From Idiomarina rhizosphaerae (GTDB lineage: Bacteria; Pseudomonadota; Gammaproteobacteria; Enterobacterales; Alteromonadaceae): a DNA stretch of 64,000 nucleotides. A program made the position numbers and the translations under genes. Shown here in pieces: positions 57,202-64,000 of the stretch. Within the stretch, counting starts at the first letter, position 1. The number at the start of each line of letters is the position of its first letter. The stretch spans positions 434,001-498,000 of the forward strand of contig NZ_JAMZDE010000001.1 of the NCBI RefSeq assembly GCF_024159085.1. The letters run 5' to 3'. The notes beneath the pieces were generated by a model, which was not told the origin of the DNA, did not search any database, and saw only the letters and a program-made list of their open reading frames with translations.

Positions 57202-57579
57202 TTAAGAGTTTTCGTCACCAGTCAGCTCTTCTAAGCGGCCACGAAGTTCTTCGTCGTTTTGCGCCTGCTGAATGATCATGTTGTACTCTTGTGGAGTCAG
57301 ACCCGCGTTTTCAACTGCTGCAATCATTTCTTCCTGTGCAGACTGTTGAATCTCACGAGCTTCTTCCTGGTTTTCAGCTTGCTGGAACTGGTCGCGGTAT
57401 TTTTCAGTAACGCCCTGAACATCTTCCATAGCGGTTACAAATTTTACCAGCATACCCTCAGAAATTTCCTGAGTTTGTTGCTGCTGCGCCATAGGCTCCT
57501 GAGCTTGTTGTTCCTGAGCTACTGCTACTGTGCTACCCAGTGCGAATACTGTTGCTAATGCGATAATTGTCTTTTGCAT
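57202..57579 (-). CDS. DUF4168-family exported Gln-rich protein
   Basis: 125 residues. Signal peptide MQKTIIALATVFALGSTVAVAQ, then a Gln-rich segment (about 23-38) and a helical, acidic DUF4168-like body with EYNMIIQQAQNDEELRGRL near the end. Function of the family is unknown; it is thought periplasmic. ATG at 57579 after AGGAGATTATC. The promoter region carries a near-consensus sigma-54 site, and the divergent neighbour is an NtrB/NtrC-type pair. Strong own terminator. Confidence 0.85.
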   Translation of the reverse strand: MQKTIIALATVFALGSTVAVAQEQQAQEPMAQQQQTQEISEGMLVKFVTAMEDVQGVTEKYRDQFQQAENQEEAREIQQSAQEEMIAAVENAGLTPQEYNMIIQQAQNDEELRGRLEELTGDENS

Positions 57580-57626
57580 GATAATCTCCTAGATGAATTT
57601 ATCGGTTTTACTTACGCTCTAACTAA

Positions 57627-57643
57627 AGCGAAGACTGTGCCAA
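57627..57643 (-). promoter_or_regulatory. Sigma-54 promoter of the DUF4168 gene
   Basis: TTGGCACAGTCTTCGCT on the minus strand matches the sigma-54 consensus YTGGCACGRNNNTTGCW with two mismatches. The invariant GG and GC are exactly 12 bases apart. Expected transcription start about 57616, giving a leader of about 37 bases before the ATG. Confidence 0.7.
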
Positions 57644-57713
57644 CTTTTCAATTGTCTGATTTTTATAGGTTTTTGTTCTTGCGAAGTCTGCGCCGAGAAA
57701 ACCAATCAAAAAA

Positions 57714-57732
57714 TGTGTATCCTTAGTACACA
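57714..57732. promoter_or_regulatory. Enhancer-like inverted repeat between DUF4168 and the histidine kinase gene
   Basis: TGTGTA-N7-TACACA, a perfect 6-7-6 inverted repeat, centred about 107 bp upstream of the predicted sigma-54 start. That is the usual position for a binding site of an NtrC-type activator. It also lies just before the kinase ribosome binding site (AAAGGAGG, 57736-57743), so it could autoregulate the kinase-regulator operon. Confidence 0.55.
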
Positions 57733-57747
57733 GTTAAAGGAGGTAGT

Positions 57748-59235
57748 GTGACAAAAAGATACAGTTGGCCACTATCCAGTCTGCAAAGACGGCTTCTGGT
57801 TTATGTCGTTATGCCGATGTTATTGATTTCTGGTGTAGCGATAAGTGTCGGGTTACAGGTTGCTTCTGATGAGGCCAATGAGCGGCTAAAAAGTGACTTA
57901 GAGCTTCTCGGGCGAGCCATTAGCTTGCCTATAAGCGACGCCTTGTTGAATAACGACTTGTCCACAGTACAGGCTAACCTGGATTCTGTGTTTAATATTG
58001 GTCGGGTTTATGGTGCATCAGTTTATAACGTGTATGGGCAGCAGGTGGCTGAAGCGGGCATTACTGAAACTGACTTAAGCAACAGTCAGCTGGCGCTGCA
58101 AACCGTTCAGACCGGAATAAAACAGGACGATTATCGTCGAGTGGAAGGCCGCGATGTCTTTTCTCAATTCCTGCCTATTGTTGATCGTGGTGGTCGCATT
58201 ATTGGTTTATTGCAGATAAACCGGCGAGCCAGTGACTTTGATGAGTCTTTTGAAACCTTAAGCCAGTACGCCTGGCTGAGCTGGGCGGCGTTCGGCTTAA
58301 TTACTATTGCGGTGCTGGTGTTTGGTCATTACCGAGGTGTTGGGCGGCATGTGGTGGCACTTAAGGACGCCATGTTACGGGTGGCTGAAGGGAACCGTAG
58401 TACGCGGGTTACACCGGCTGGTCCGTCAGAATTGAAGGAGGTTGCGCAGGGTTTCAACCGTATGCTCGATAGTATCACTGAGGCTGAGCAAGAGCTTGAG
58501 CAACGTCGAGAACACGAGGCCTCTCTGCAGCAGGCGCTACGAGAGCAGGAAAAAATGGCGGCTATTGGTAGCGTTGCTAGTGGTGTTGCGCATGAGTTGG
58601 GTGCTCCGCTTACTGTTATTGACGGACGCGCCAGCCGCTTATTGCGCAACCATAAAGATGAAGACAGTCAGCGCCAGCTAAAAGCGGTAAGAGGCCAGGT
58701 GCAGCGGTTAACCGGGCTGGTCAATCAGTTGCTGGCATTTTCCCGTACGCCTGTACAGCAGCGCGAGGCCATTTCTTTACGTGAGCTGATAGCAACAGCC
58801 ATGACCAGCATAGAGTTTGAGCAGGATAAAGGGTCGGCGAAAGTGGTAATTAAGGAGCTTGTCGACGTTATTCTGAAAGTGGATATCAAGCGACTGGAAC
58901 TGGCGTTGGTGAATGTTCTTCGCAATGGTTTGCAGGCGGCTGTATCGGAAGTTTCGGTGGCAGCTGAGTATGCCGGTGAAGGCATTATTATCACCATTGA
59001 TGACGACGGTGAAGGTTTGCCCGAGTCTATGAAAGATAAAGCCTTGCAGCCTTTTGAAACCAATAAACCTCAGGGCAAAGGTACCGGGCTTGGTTTAACC
59101 ATAGTTAAACACGTATTGAATGATCATAATGGGGAACTGTCGTTAACAAATAACCCCAATGGTGGTTGTCGAGTCACCTTGAGTTTACCCGCGCAATGCC
59201 TTCGGCAAACCGTTATTAAAGGAGGTAGCGAATGA
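57748..59235 (+). CDS. Membrane sensor histidine kinase (NtrB-like)
   Basis: 495 residues. Membrane helix about 16-38, periplasmic sensor about 39-173, second helix about 174-194, HAMP about 196-248, coiled coil, then the H box GVAHELGAPLT with phospho-His282. N box NVLRNGLQAA, G1 DDDGEGLP and G2 GKGTGLGLTIV complete the ATPase. The start is GTG at 57748 with AAAGGAGG upstream. It overlaps the response regulator gene by 4 bp. The input signal is unknown; the periplasmic domain has no recognised motif. Confidence 0.93.
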   Translation: MTKRYSWPLSSLQRRLLVYVVMPMLLISGVAISVGLQVASDEANERLKSDLELLGRAISLPISDALLNNDLSTVQANLDSVFNIGRVYGASVYNVYGQQVAEAGITETDLSNSQLALQTVQTGIKQDDYRRVEGRDVFSQFLPIVDRGGRIIGLLQINRRASDFDESFETLSQYAWLSWAAFGLITIAVLVFGHYRGVGRHVVALKDAMLRVAEGNRSTRVTPAGPSELKEVAQGFNRMLDSITEAEQELEQRREHEASLQQALREQEKMAAIGSVASGVAHELGAPLTVIDGRASRLLRNHKDEDSQRQLKAVRGQVQRLTGLVNQLLAFSRTPVQQREAISLRELIATAMTSIEFEQDKGSAKVVIKELVDVILKVDIKRLELALVNVLRNGLQAAVSEVSVAAEYAGEGIIITIDDDGEGLPESMKDKALQPFETNKPQGKGTGLGLTIVKHVLNDHNGELSLTNNPNGGCRVTLSLPAQCLRQTVIKGGSE

Positions 59236-60572
59236 CCGCAGCAAAAGCCATGATAGGCGTTATTGAGGATGATCCGGCTCTGCAGGAACTGCTGGTTGAA
59301 GAGCTTGAGGCTGAAGGCTATAAAGTTACCGCTTGGGGAAGTATTGAAGCCTTTAAAAAGTCGGTAACGCCATTGGATTTAGTTATCAGCGATATCCGCT
59401 TACCGGGGCTGTCAGGTCTGTCTTTACTGGAAAGTTTAAAAAATGAAGATAACTCGCCTGCGCTGTTATTGATTACTGCTTTTGGTACGGTTGATCAGGC
59501 GGTTGATGCCCTAAAACAAGGAGCCGATGACTTTCTAACCAAGCCGCTGGATGTTGAGCATTTATTGCTTAGCGTCAAACGGATCTTAGAACATCGTTCA
59601 TTGCAGCGGGAGCTTAAACGGTATCGCCAGCAACAAAAAGGCCCCGGGGGCTTAGTCGGACAAAGCCCGTCAATGCGTAAACTGTATGACCAGATAGAGC
59701 GCATTGCTCCGGCAGACGGCAGCGTGTTAATTACCGGTGAAAGCGGTACGGGTAAAGAGTTGGTGGCTAAGGCTTTGCATCAATTAAGTGACCGTGCTGA
59801 ACAGAGCTTTCAGGCGGTGAACTGCGCAGGCATTCCTGCCGATTTAATGGAAAGTGAATTCTTTGGTCATGCAGCTGGCGCGTTTACCGGTGCTCAGAAA
59901 AAACGTCAGGGTCTGCTTAAGCAGGCCGACGGTGGTACTTTGTTGCTGGACGAAATTGGTGAAATGCCAATGGCGTTGCAGGCTAAACTGCTACGTGTAT
60001 TGCAGGAAGGCACGATTCGCGCCGTGGGCAGCGACGAAGAAGAAACGGTGAATGTCCGGATCCTGGCTGCGACCCACCAGGACTTAGAGCAACAGGTAGA
60101 AGACGGACGTTTTCGGCAGGACTTATTTTACCGTCTGGAAACCTTTAGCTTACGGGTACCACCGCTGCGGGAACGGGGAGAAGATATTGAACGTTTAGCT
60201 AATTTCTTCCTGCAGCAGTTGCAGAATAACAGCGATAAGCCGGTTCGCAGCATTTCTCCGGCTGCACTGGAACAGCTTTATCGCTACCGCTTTCCGGGCA
60301 ACGTACGTGAATTACAGAATGCTATTGAACGTGCCTTTACCTTTTCCAGAGACGATAAAATAGCGGTTGAAGATTTACCGCAAAGAATCCTGGATAGTGA
60401 GCATGAGCCCGACGTGGAGTATGGCACCGAGTGGCCGACTCTGGATGAATATCAGAATCAGTACATTCGTAAGGTACTGACGCATGCTGAAGGAAATAAA
60501 TCTAAAGCGGCCGAAATTCTCGGAGTAACAAGGCGCACCTTATACCGTTGGCTGGAACAGCATGGCGAGTGA
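59232..60572 (+). CDS. Sigma-54-dependent response regulator (NtrC family)
   Basis: 446 residues. The receiver domain has phospho-acceptor Asp54 and Lys104. The AAA+ domain has Walker A GESGTGKE at 169-176 and the sigma-54 contact loop GAFTGA at 216-221. A Fis-type helix-turn-helix lies at the C terminus (NKSKAAEILGVTRRTLYRWL). Fully equipped to activate sigma-54 promoters. It is coupled to the kinase (ATGA overlap). The nearest sigma-54 promoter is that of the DUF4168 gene 1.6 kb away, with an enhancer-like repeat between. Confidence 0.95.
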   Translation: MTAAKAMIGVIEDDPALQELLVEELEAEGYKVTAWGSIEAFKKSVTPLDLVISDIRLPGLSGLSLLESLKNEDNSPALLLITAFGTVDQAVDALKQGADDFLTKPLDVEHLLLSVKRILEHRSLQRELKRYRQQQKGPGGLVGQSPSMRKLYDQIERIAPADGSVLITGESGTGKELVAKALHQLSDRAEQSFQAVNCAGIPADLMESEFFGHAAGAFTGAQKKRQGLLKQADGGTLLLDEIGEMPMALQAKLLRVLQEGTIRAVGSDEEETVNVRILAATHQDLEQQVEDGRFRQDLFYRLETFSLRVPPLRERGEDIERLANFFLQQLQNNSDKPVRSISPAALEQLYRYRFPGNVRELQNAIERAFTFSRDDKIAVEDLPQRILDSEHEPDVEYGTEWPTLDEYQNQYIRKVLTHAEGNKSKAAEILGVTRRTLYRWLEQHGE

Positions 60573-60635
60573 TCAAACGCGCGTTTTATCGCGTAGTCTA
60601 TACTAAGTTTTTGAATCATTTAACGGGAGTACTAA

Positions 60636-61322
60636 GTGAAAGTATTAATGGTATTAACCTCACACGACAAACTCGGTGACACAGACCATAAGACGGGTTT
60701 TTGGGTAGAAGAGTTTGCAGCTCCGTACTATGTCTTTACCGATTCTGGTGTGGAAGTCACTCTGGCGTCGCCTAAAGGTGGTAAGCCGCCGATTGATCCA
60801 AACAGCACGACCCCCGATGCGCAAACCGAAGCAACAGAACGCTTTGATAAAGACGAAACGGCGCAGCATAAATTGAAAACCACCTGCAAGCTGGATGAAG
60901 TCGATCCGGAAGGTTTCGATGCAATTTTCTATCCGGGTGGTCACGGTCCATTATGGGATTTAACCAATAACGAGCACTCCATTAAGCTGATTGAGCACTT
61001 CTGGAGTCAGGGTAAACCCGTTGCTGCGGTCTGTCATGCCCCAGCCGTGTTGTTAAATGCTAAATCACCAAGTGGTGACCCGATTGTCCAGGGACGCACG
61101 GTAACTGGCTTTAGTAACAGCGAAGAAGCTGCAGTTGAGCTTACCGAAGTGGTTCCTTTCCTACTTGAAGATGAACTGACCGCCAAAGGCGGCCATTATC
61201 GTAAAGTTGATGACTGGGAATCATACGCGGTACAGGACGGTATGCTGATTACAGGCCAGAACCCCGGCTCATCTGAGCAGACGGCACAGCGCCTGCTCGA
61301 TGTGTTAAGAGCCAGCCTGTAA
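60636..61322 (+). CDS. DJ-1/PfpI family protein (Hsp31-like deglycase/chaperone)
   Basis: 228 residues. The nucleophile elbow AAVCHAPAVLL carries Cys133 followed by His134, and the conserved Glu lies in FWVEEFA. Length and layout fit the class I glutamine amidotransferase-like DJ-1 superfamily, close to the stress-protective Hsp31/YajL-like enzymes that act on methylglyoxal adducts or as chaperones. GTG start at 60636 behind CGGGAGT. A stand-alone gene convergent with the TonB receptor gene (6 bp between stops). Confidence 0.87.
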   Translation: MKVLMVLTSHDKLGDTDHKTGFWVEEFAAPYYVFTDSGVEVTLASPKGGKPPIDPNSTTPDAQTEATERFDKDETAQHKLKTTCKLDEVDPEGFDAIFYPGGHGPLWDLTNNEHSIKLIEHFWSQGKPVAAVCHAPAVLLNAKSPSGDPIVQGRTVTGFSNSEEAAVELTEVVPFLLEDELTAKGGHYRKVDDWESYAVQDGMLITGQNPGSSEQTAQRLLDVLRASL

Positions 61323-61328
61323 TTTGGC

Positions 61329-63362
61329 TTAAAAGCGTCGGCGCCAACTAATGCCGACGCTTGCCTGCCGGCCTACTGCAGGTTCAAATGAACGTCCGCT
61401 GCCCTGATTAACCACAACAGCTCCTACGTAGTCTTTGTCGGTAATGTTATCAACCCGTACCCACACATCCAGCTGACTCCTAGACCATTGCCAATCACGA
61501 CTTACTGCAATATCCCAGGTCGTATAAGACGGCGCAAAGGTATCGTTTCCATCATTTACCGGTGTCTCGTTACGGTACTGGCCGGCTAACTGAACCAGCC
61601 ACTGTTCTGTGGGCTGCCAATTAAGACGTAAATACCCCTGACTTTTTGCTACGCCGGGCAACTGATTCCCCTGCAATGGACCCTTATCAAAGGTCGCATC
61701 TATATAGCTGTATGACAGTAGTAAATCTAACTGTTGCGTTAATGCGCCGTTAATACTCAGTTCAGCACCTTCACGCGAGGTTTCCGACGCATTGCGGTAG
61801 GTTGTGCGACCGTCGTTTGATTGATCCACCAGTATTTCGTCTTCACTTTTAATACCGAAGAACGCAAAATGCAGACGCCAGTCTTGTGGTAGTTGGTGTT
61901 TGATACCCCATTCCCACTGATCATTCGTGGACGGACCCAGTTCGCGGTTCAGACCCGAGCCCTGATTGCGGTATGCCAGCTCAGTCAGTGTCGGCGTTTC
62001 AAAACCCTGTCCGAGACTCAGGTAAGTCGCTGAGGTTGGTAAAAACTGCCAGGTAACTGAAACCGCTGCGGTGGTCTCACTAAAGTCGCTGCTGCCGCTG
62101 TCATCGGAATTATCCAGTTCGGTAAAATAGTCTTCTACCTCATAATTGATGTCGCTGTAACGAACCCCGCCTGTTGCTGAAAGCTCTTCTGACAACTGCC
62201 ACTGAAAACGCAGATAAGCCGATGCATTTTCAATCCAGTTAAACTCGTTGCGGCGCAAGTCTCCTTTTTCACCGTTGTCATTCACATAACCAAAGCGGTG
62301 ATCTTGCTGGCGTTCTAATTGCGCCCCCACGGTTGCTGACCAGTTAACTCCGCGTTGACGCCAGCGCGCATGAGCGCCTTCAAACTGACGAGAAACATCA
62401 ATGACCGCGCCCGAGCTTGTTGTGTCGTCACCGGCGAACGGTAGAAACTGCTCAATATCGCGGTCACCCTGCCACAGCGAGAGTAACCCCTCACCGTTGG
62501 CGCGTTCGTGAAACCAGCTAAACGATCCCTGCCGGTGGTGAATATCTTTTCGCGTGTTGAAATCAATTGCCCGTTGTACTGTCTGAGTCGGATCTTCGCG
62601 CCAGTCTTCAGGCGTTAGTGCACTTGGGTCTTGTAGTAATGGCGCATCGTTATTGTCGTAACGAATAACAAAACGGTTCTGGTCATCCCACTGATGGTAC
62701 CAACGTATTGCCTGTTGCTGGCGCTCAGCAGAGTTGTGTCGGCGAGGGCCGTCGGTCTGAAAATCTGAGGCTAAAATTTGCAGCTGATTAGTGTTGGTTG
62801 CCCATTGGGCATTAACATTGTACCGCTGAGTGTCATTTTCGCTGAACTGTCCGCCCCATTCCAACGCGGTTTCTGTTGGCTTGCGGCTGAACCACTCAAC
62901 CACACCACCACCGGAGTTACCGTACAGCGTTGCTAATGGACCGCGCAATACCTCCAATGAATCAATGCTGTCGAGAAAAATACTGGAAGTTTGTGCCTGG
63001 CCGTCCGGCATAGATAATGGAATGCCGTCGACGTTTAACTGCAAACCTCGAACCCCAAATGCGGCTCGCGAGCCAAATCCTCGGACTACCAGGCGTGTAT
63101 CCTGCGCGTAGTTGTAGCGGCTGTCCGCCTGAATACCTGCGACACCGGCTAAGGCATCGCCAGCATCAATCTTCATGGAAGGTAAAGTATTTTCCACGCT
63201 TACGCGGTCTATACTGGCCGCGGTGGTTAGCCATGGGGTTTCGCTTTGTGTCGCTGTAACAACAACGGTTTCATCTACGTCTGCGGAATGCGCAACGAAA
63301 GAGGCCGCCAATAAAGGCAGCCCCGTGTAAGTGAGTTTTTTTAATACAGCTGAATACAACAT
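61329..63362 (-). CDS. pqqU: TonB-dependent receptor, PqqU/YncD-like (PQQ importer)
   Basis: 677 residues. Signal peptide MLYSAVLKKLTYTGLPLLAASFVAHSA broken at about residue 27, TonB-box-like ETVVVTATQ, then a plug with NYAQDTRLVVRGFGSRAAFG, VDGIPLSMPDGQAQTS and LYGNSGGGVV. The barrel ends with terminal Phe. These blocks, and the region DEILVDQSNDGRTTYRNAS, closely follow E. coli YncD/PqqU, which imports pyrroloquinoline quinone. It starts 2 bp after a PQQ-type dehydrogenase gene, which supports the assignment. The last codons fold into its own terminator hairpin. Confidence 0.8.
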   Translation of the reverse strand: MLYSAVLKKLTYTGLPLLAASFVAHSADVDETVVVTATQSETPWLTTAASIDRVSVENTLPSMKIDAGDALAGVAGIQADSRYNYAQDTRLVVRGFGSRAAFGVRGLQLNVDGIPLSMPDGQAQTSSIFLDSIDSLEVLRGPLATLYGNSGGGVVEWFSRKPTETALEWGGQFSENDTQRYNVNAQWATNTNQLQILASDFQTDGPRRHNSAERQQQAIRWYHQWDDQNRFVIRYDNNDAPLLQDPSALTPEDWREDPTQTVQRAIDFNTRKDIHHRQGSFSWFHERANGEGLLSLWQGDRDIEQFLPFAGDDTTSSGAVIDVSRQFEGAHARWRQRGVNWSATVGAQLERQQDHRFGYVNDNGEKGDLRRNEFNWIENASAYLRFQWQLSEELSATGGVRYSDINYEVEDYFTELDNSDDSGSSDFSETTAAVSVTWQFLPTSATYLSLGQGFETPTLTELAYRNQGSGLNRELGPSTNDQWEWGIKHQLPQDWRLHFAFFGIKSEDEILVDQSNDGRTTYRNASETSREGAELSINGALTQQLDLLLSYSYIDATFDKGPLQGNQLPGVAKSQGYLRLNWQPTEQWLVQLAGQYRNETPVNDGNDTFAPSYTTWDIAVSRDWQWSRSQLDVWVRVDNITDKDYVGAVVVNQGSGRSFEPAVGRQASVGISWRRRF
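61331..61362 (-). terminator. Terminator overlapping the end of the pqqU-like gene
   Basis: AAGCGTCGGC (61333-61342) and GCCGACGCTT (61353-61362) form a 10-bp stem inside the last codons. On the minus strand it is followed by TTTTAAG. Confidence 0.55.
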
Positions 63363-63364
63363 AA

Positions 63365-64000
63365 TTAATCCGCCGGTTTTATTTGAATAATGGCGCCATC
63401 AGACTGGTCGGTTAATAAATAGAGGTAACCGTCAGGGCCCTGGTTAATGTCACGAATACGAGCTTCAACAGCATCTTCAAACAGTCGTTCTTCGTGCATC
63501 ATGCGACCTTCATACAAGTCCAGGCGAGCAACCAGTGAACTTTTCAGAGCTGCGACAAAGAAATCGCCTTTCCACTCTGGAAACGCATCGCCGGTGTAGA
63601 ATGTGGCGCCGGCCGTGGCAATAGAGGGTACCCAGTAATAGAAGGGTTGCTCCATACCTTCTTTGACGGCATCTTCGCTGATAATTGCACCACCATAATC
63701 AACGCCATAAGTAATTTCCGGCCAACCATAATTTTTTCCGGCTTCCGGAATGTTCACCTCGTCACCGCCCTGAGGGCCGTGTTCAACAGTCCATAGCTCG
63801 CCCGTTTCAGGATGAATATCGGCACCCTGAACATTGCGGTGACCGTACGACCAGATTTCATCCAGAGCGTTGTCATCGTTAACAAAAGGGTTGTCTTCCG
63901 GGATGCTGCCATCAGGCCATATGCGTACCACTTTACCGTGATGGTTATCCAGTGTCTGTGCGTCATCCATGCGTGAATAACGGTCACCTAAAGTAATGTA
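63365..64000 (-). CDS. PQQ-dependent (aldose) sugar dehydrogenase, 5' part cut by window edge
   Basis: The C-terminal 211 residues are visible; the frame is open through the right edge. Typical motifs of soluble glucose/sorbosone-type PQQ dehydrogenases (PF07995): GDRYSRMDDAQ, HHGKVVRI, YGHRNVQG, EHGPQGGDEVN and AGKNYGWPE. Relatives are periplasmic and oxidise aldose sugars with bound PQQ and calcium. An internal Met at 63970 could be mistaken for a start, but the family sequence continues upstream of it. It is followed after 2 bp by a PQQ-receptor-like gene. Confidence 0.88.
   Translation of the reverse strand, partial: YITLGDRYSRMDDAQTLDNHHGKVVRIWPDGSIPEDNPFVNDDNALDEIWSYGHRNVQGADIHPETGELWTVEHGPQGGDEVNIPEAGKNYGWPEITYGVDYGGAIISEDAVKEGMEQPFYYWVPSIATAGATFYTGDAFPEWKGDFFVAALKSSLVARLDLYEGRMMHEERLFEDAVEARIRDINQGPDGYLYLLTDQSDGAIIQIKPAD

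Noticed and set aside
63544..63970. Internal Met at 63970 as the true start of the dehydrogenase
   Set aside because: The frame continues upstream with family-typical sequence (ITLGDRYSR), so the gene is cut by the window edge rather than short.

Overview
The window is chromosomal DNA of a marine-type gammaproteobacterium, probably in or near Idiomarina (Alteromonadales). That placement is an inference from gene order, moderate G+C and the wealth of TonB-dependent receptors; no rRNA or tRNA gene is present to test it. It spans the replication origin. dnaN (cut by the left edge) and dnaA lie on the minus strand, facing the plus-strand rpmH-rnpA-yidD-yidC-mnmE series. After a small variable stretch come mioC, an oriC-like intergenic region at about 11.22-11.62 kb, then mnmG-rsmG-parA-parB, the full nine-gene atp operon (atpIBEFHAGDC) and glmU-glmS. 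To about 26.3 kb everything is conserved housekeeping except an AT-rich islet behind mnmE (6.7-7.6 kb) and a few ordinary enzymes.

From 26.3 kb rightward the content becomes accessory and centres on the cell envelope. A phospholipid-use module (28.3-35.9 kb) has a TonB receptor, a Tat-exported phosphocholine-type phospholipase C and a HAD phosphatase behind a convincing PhoB-type promoter, with a divergent DeoR regulator and a DUF5690 transporter. Next are two tandem NPP1/NLP (necrosis-inducing-like) secreted proteins, then an ECF sigma / FecR / STN-bearing TonB transducer set that converges on a second, paralogous TonB receptor. The same heptamer (TGTCCCC) lies upstream of both NLP genes and the second receptor.

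From 45 to 57 kb there is a His-rich permease, a TonB receptor-DUF1624-MerC-like operon, a receiver-CheC / PAS-GGDEF pair, a porin with a small phosphate-binding-like protein, a zinc-type CDF exporter with a natural poly-His N terminus, a GST and a stand-alone acetolactate synthase.

From 57 to 61.3 kb, an NtrB/NtrC-like two-component pair faces a DUF4168 secreted protein. The gap between them has a near-consensus sigma-54 promoter for the DUF4168 gene and an enhancer-like inverted repeat, so the target of this regulator can be proposed from sequence alone. The right edge has a PqqU/YncD-like TonB receptor directly behind a PQQ-type sugar dehydrogenase (cut by the edge), which suggests a cofactor-scavenging operon.

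No CRISPR array, insertion sequence, prophage, tRNA or rRNA was seen. The strongest leads for undescribed biology are the sigma-54/DUF4168 system, the NLP/ECF-sigma cluster and the PhoB-linked phospholipase module.
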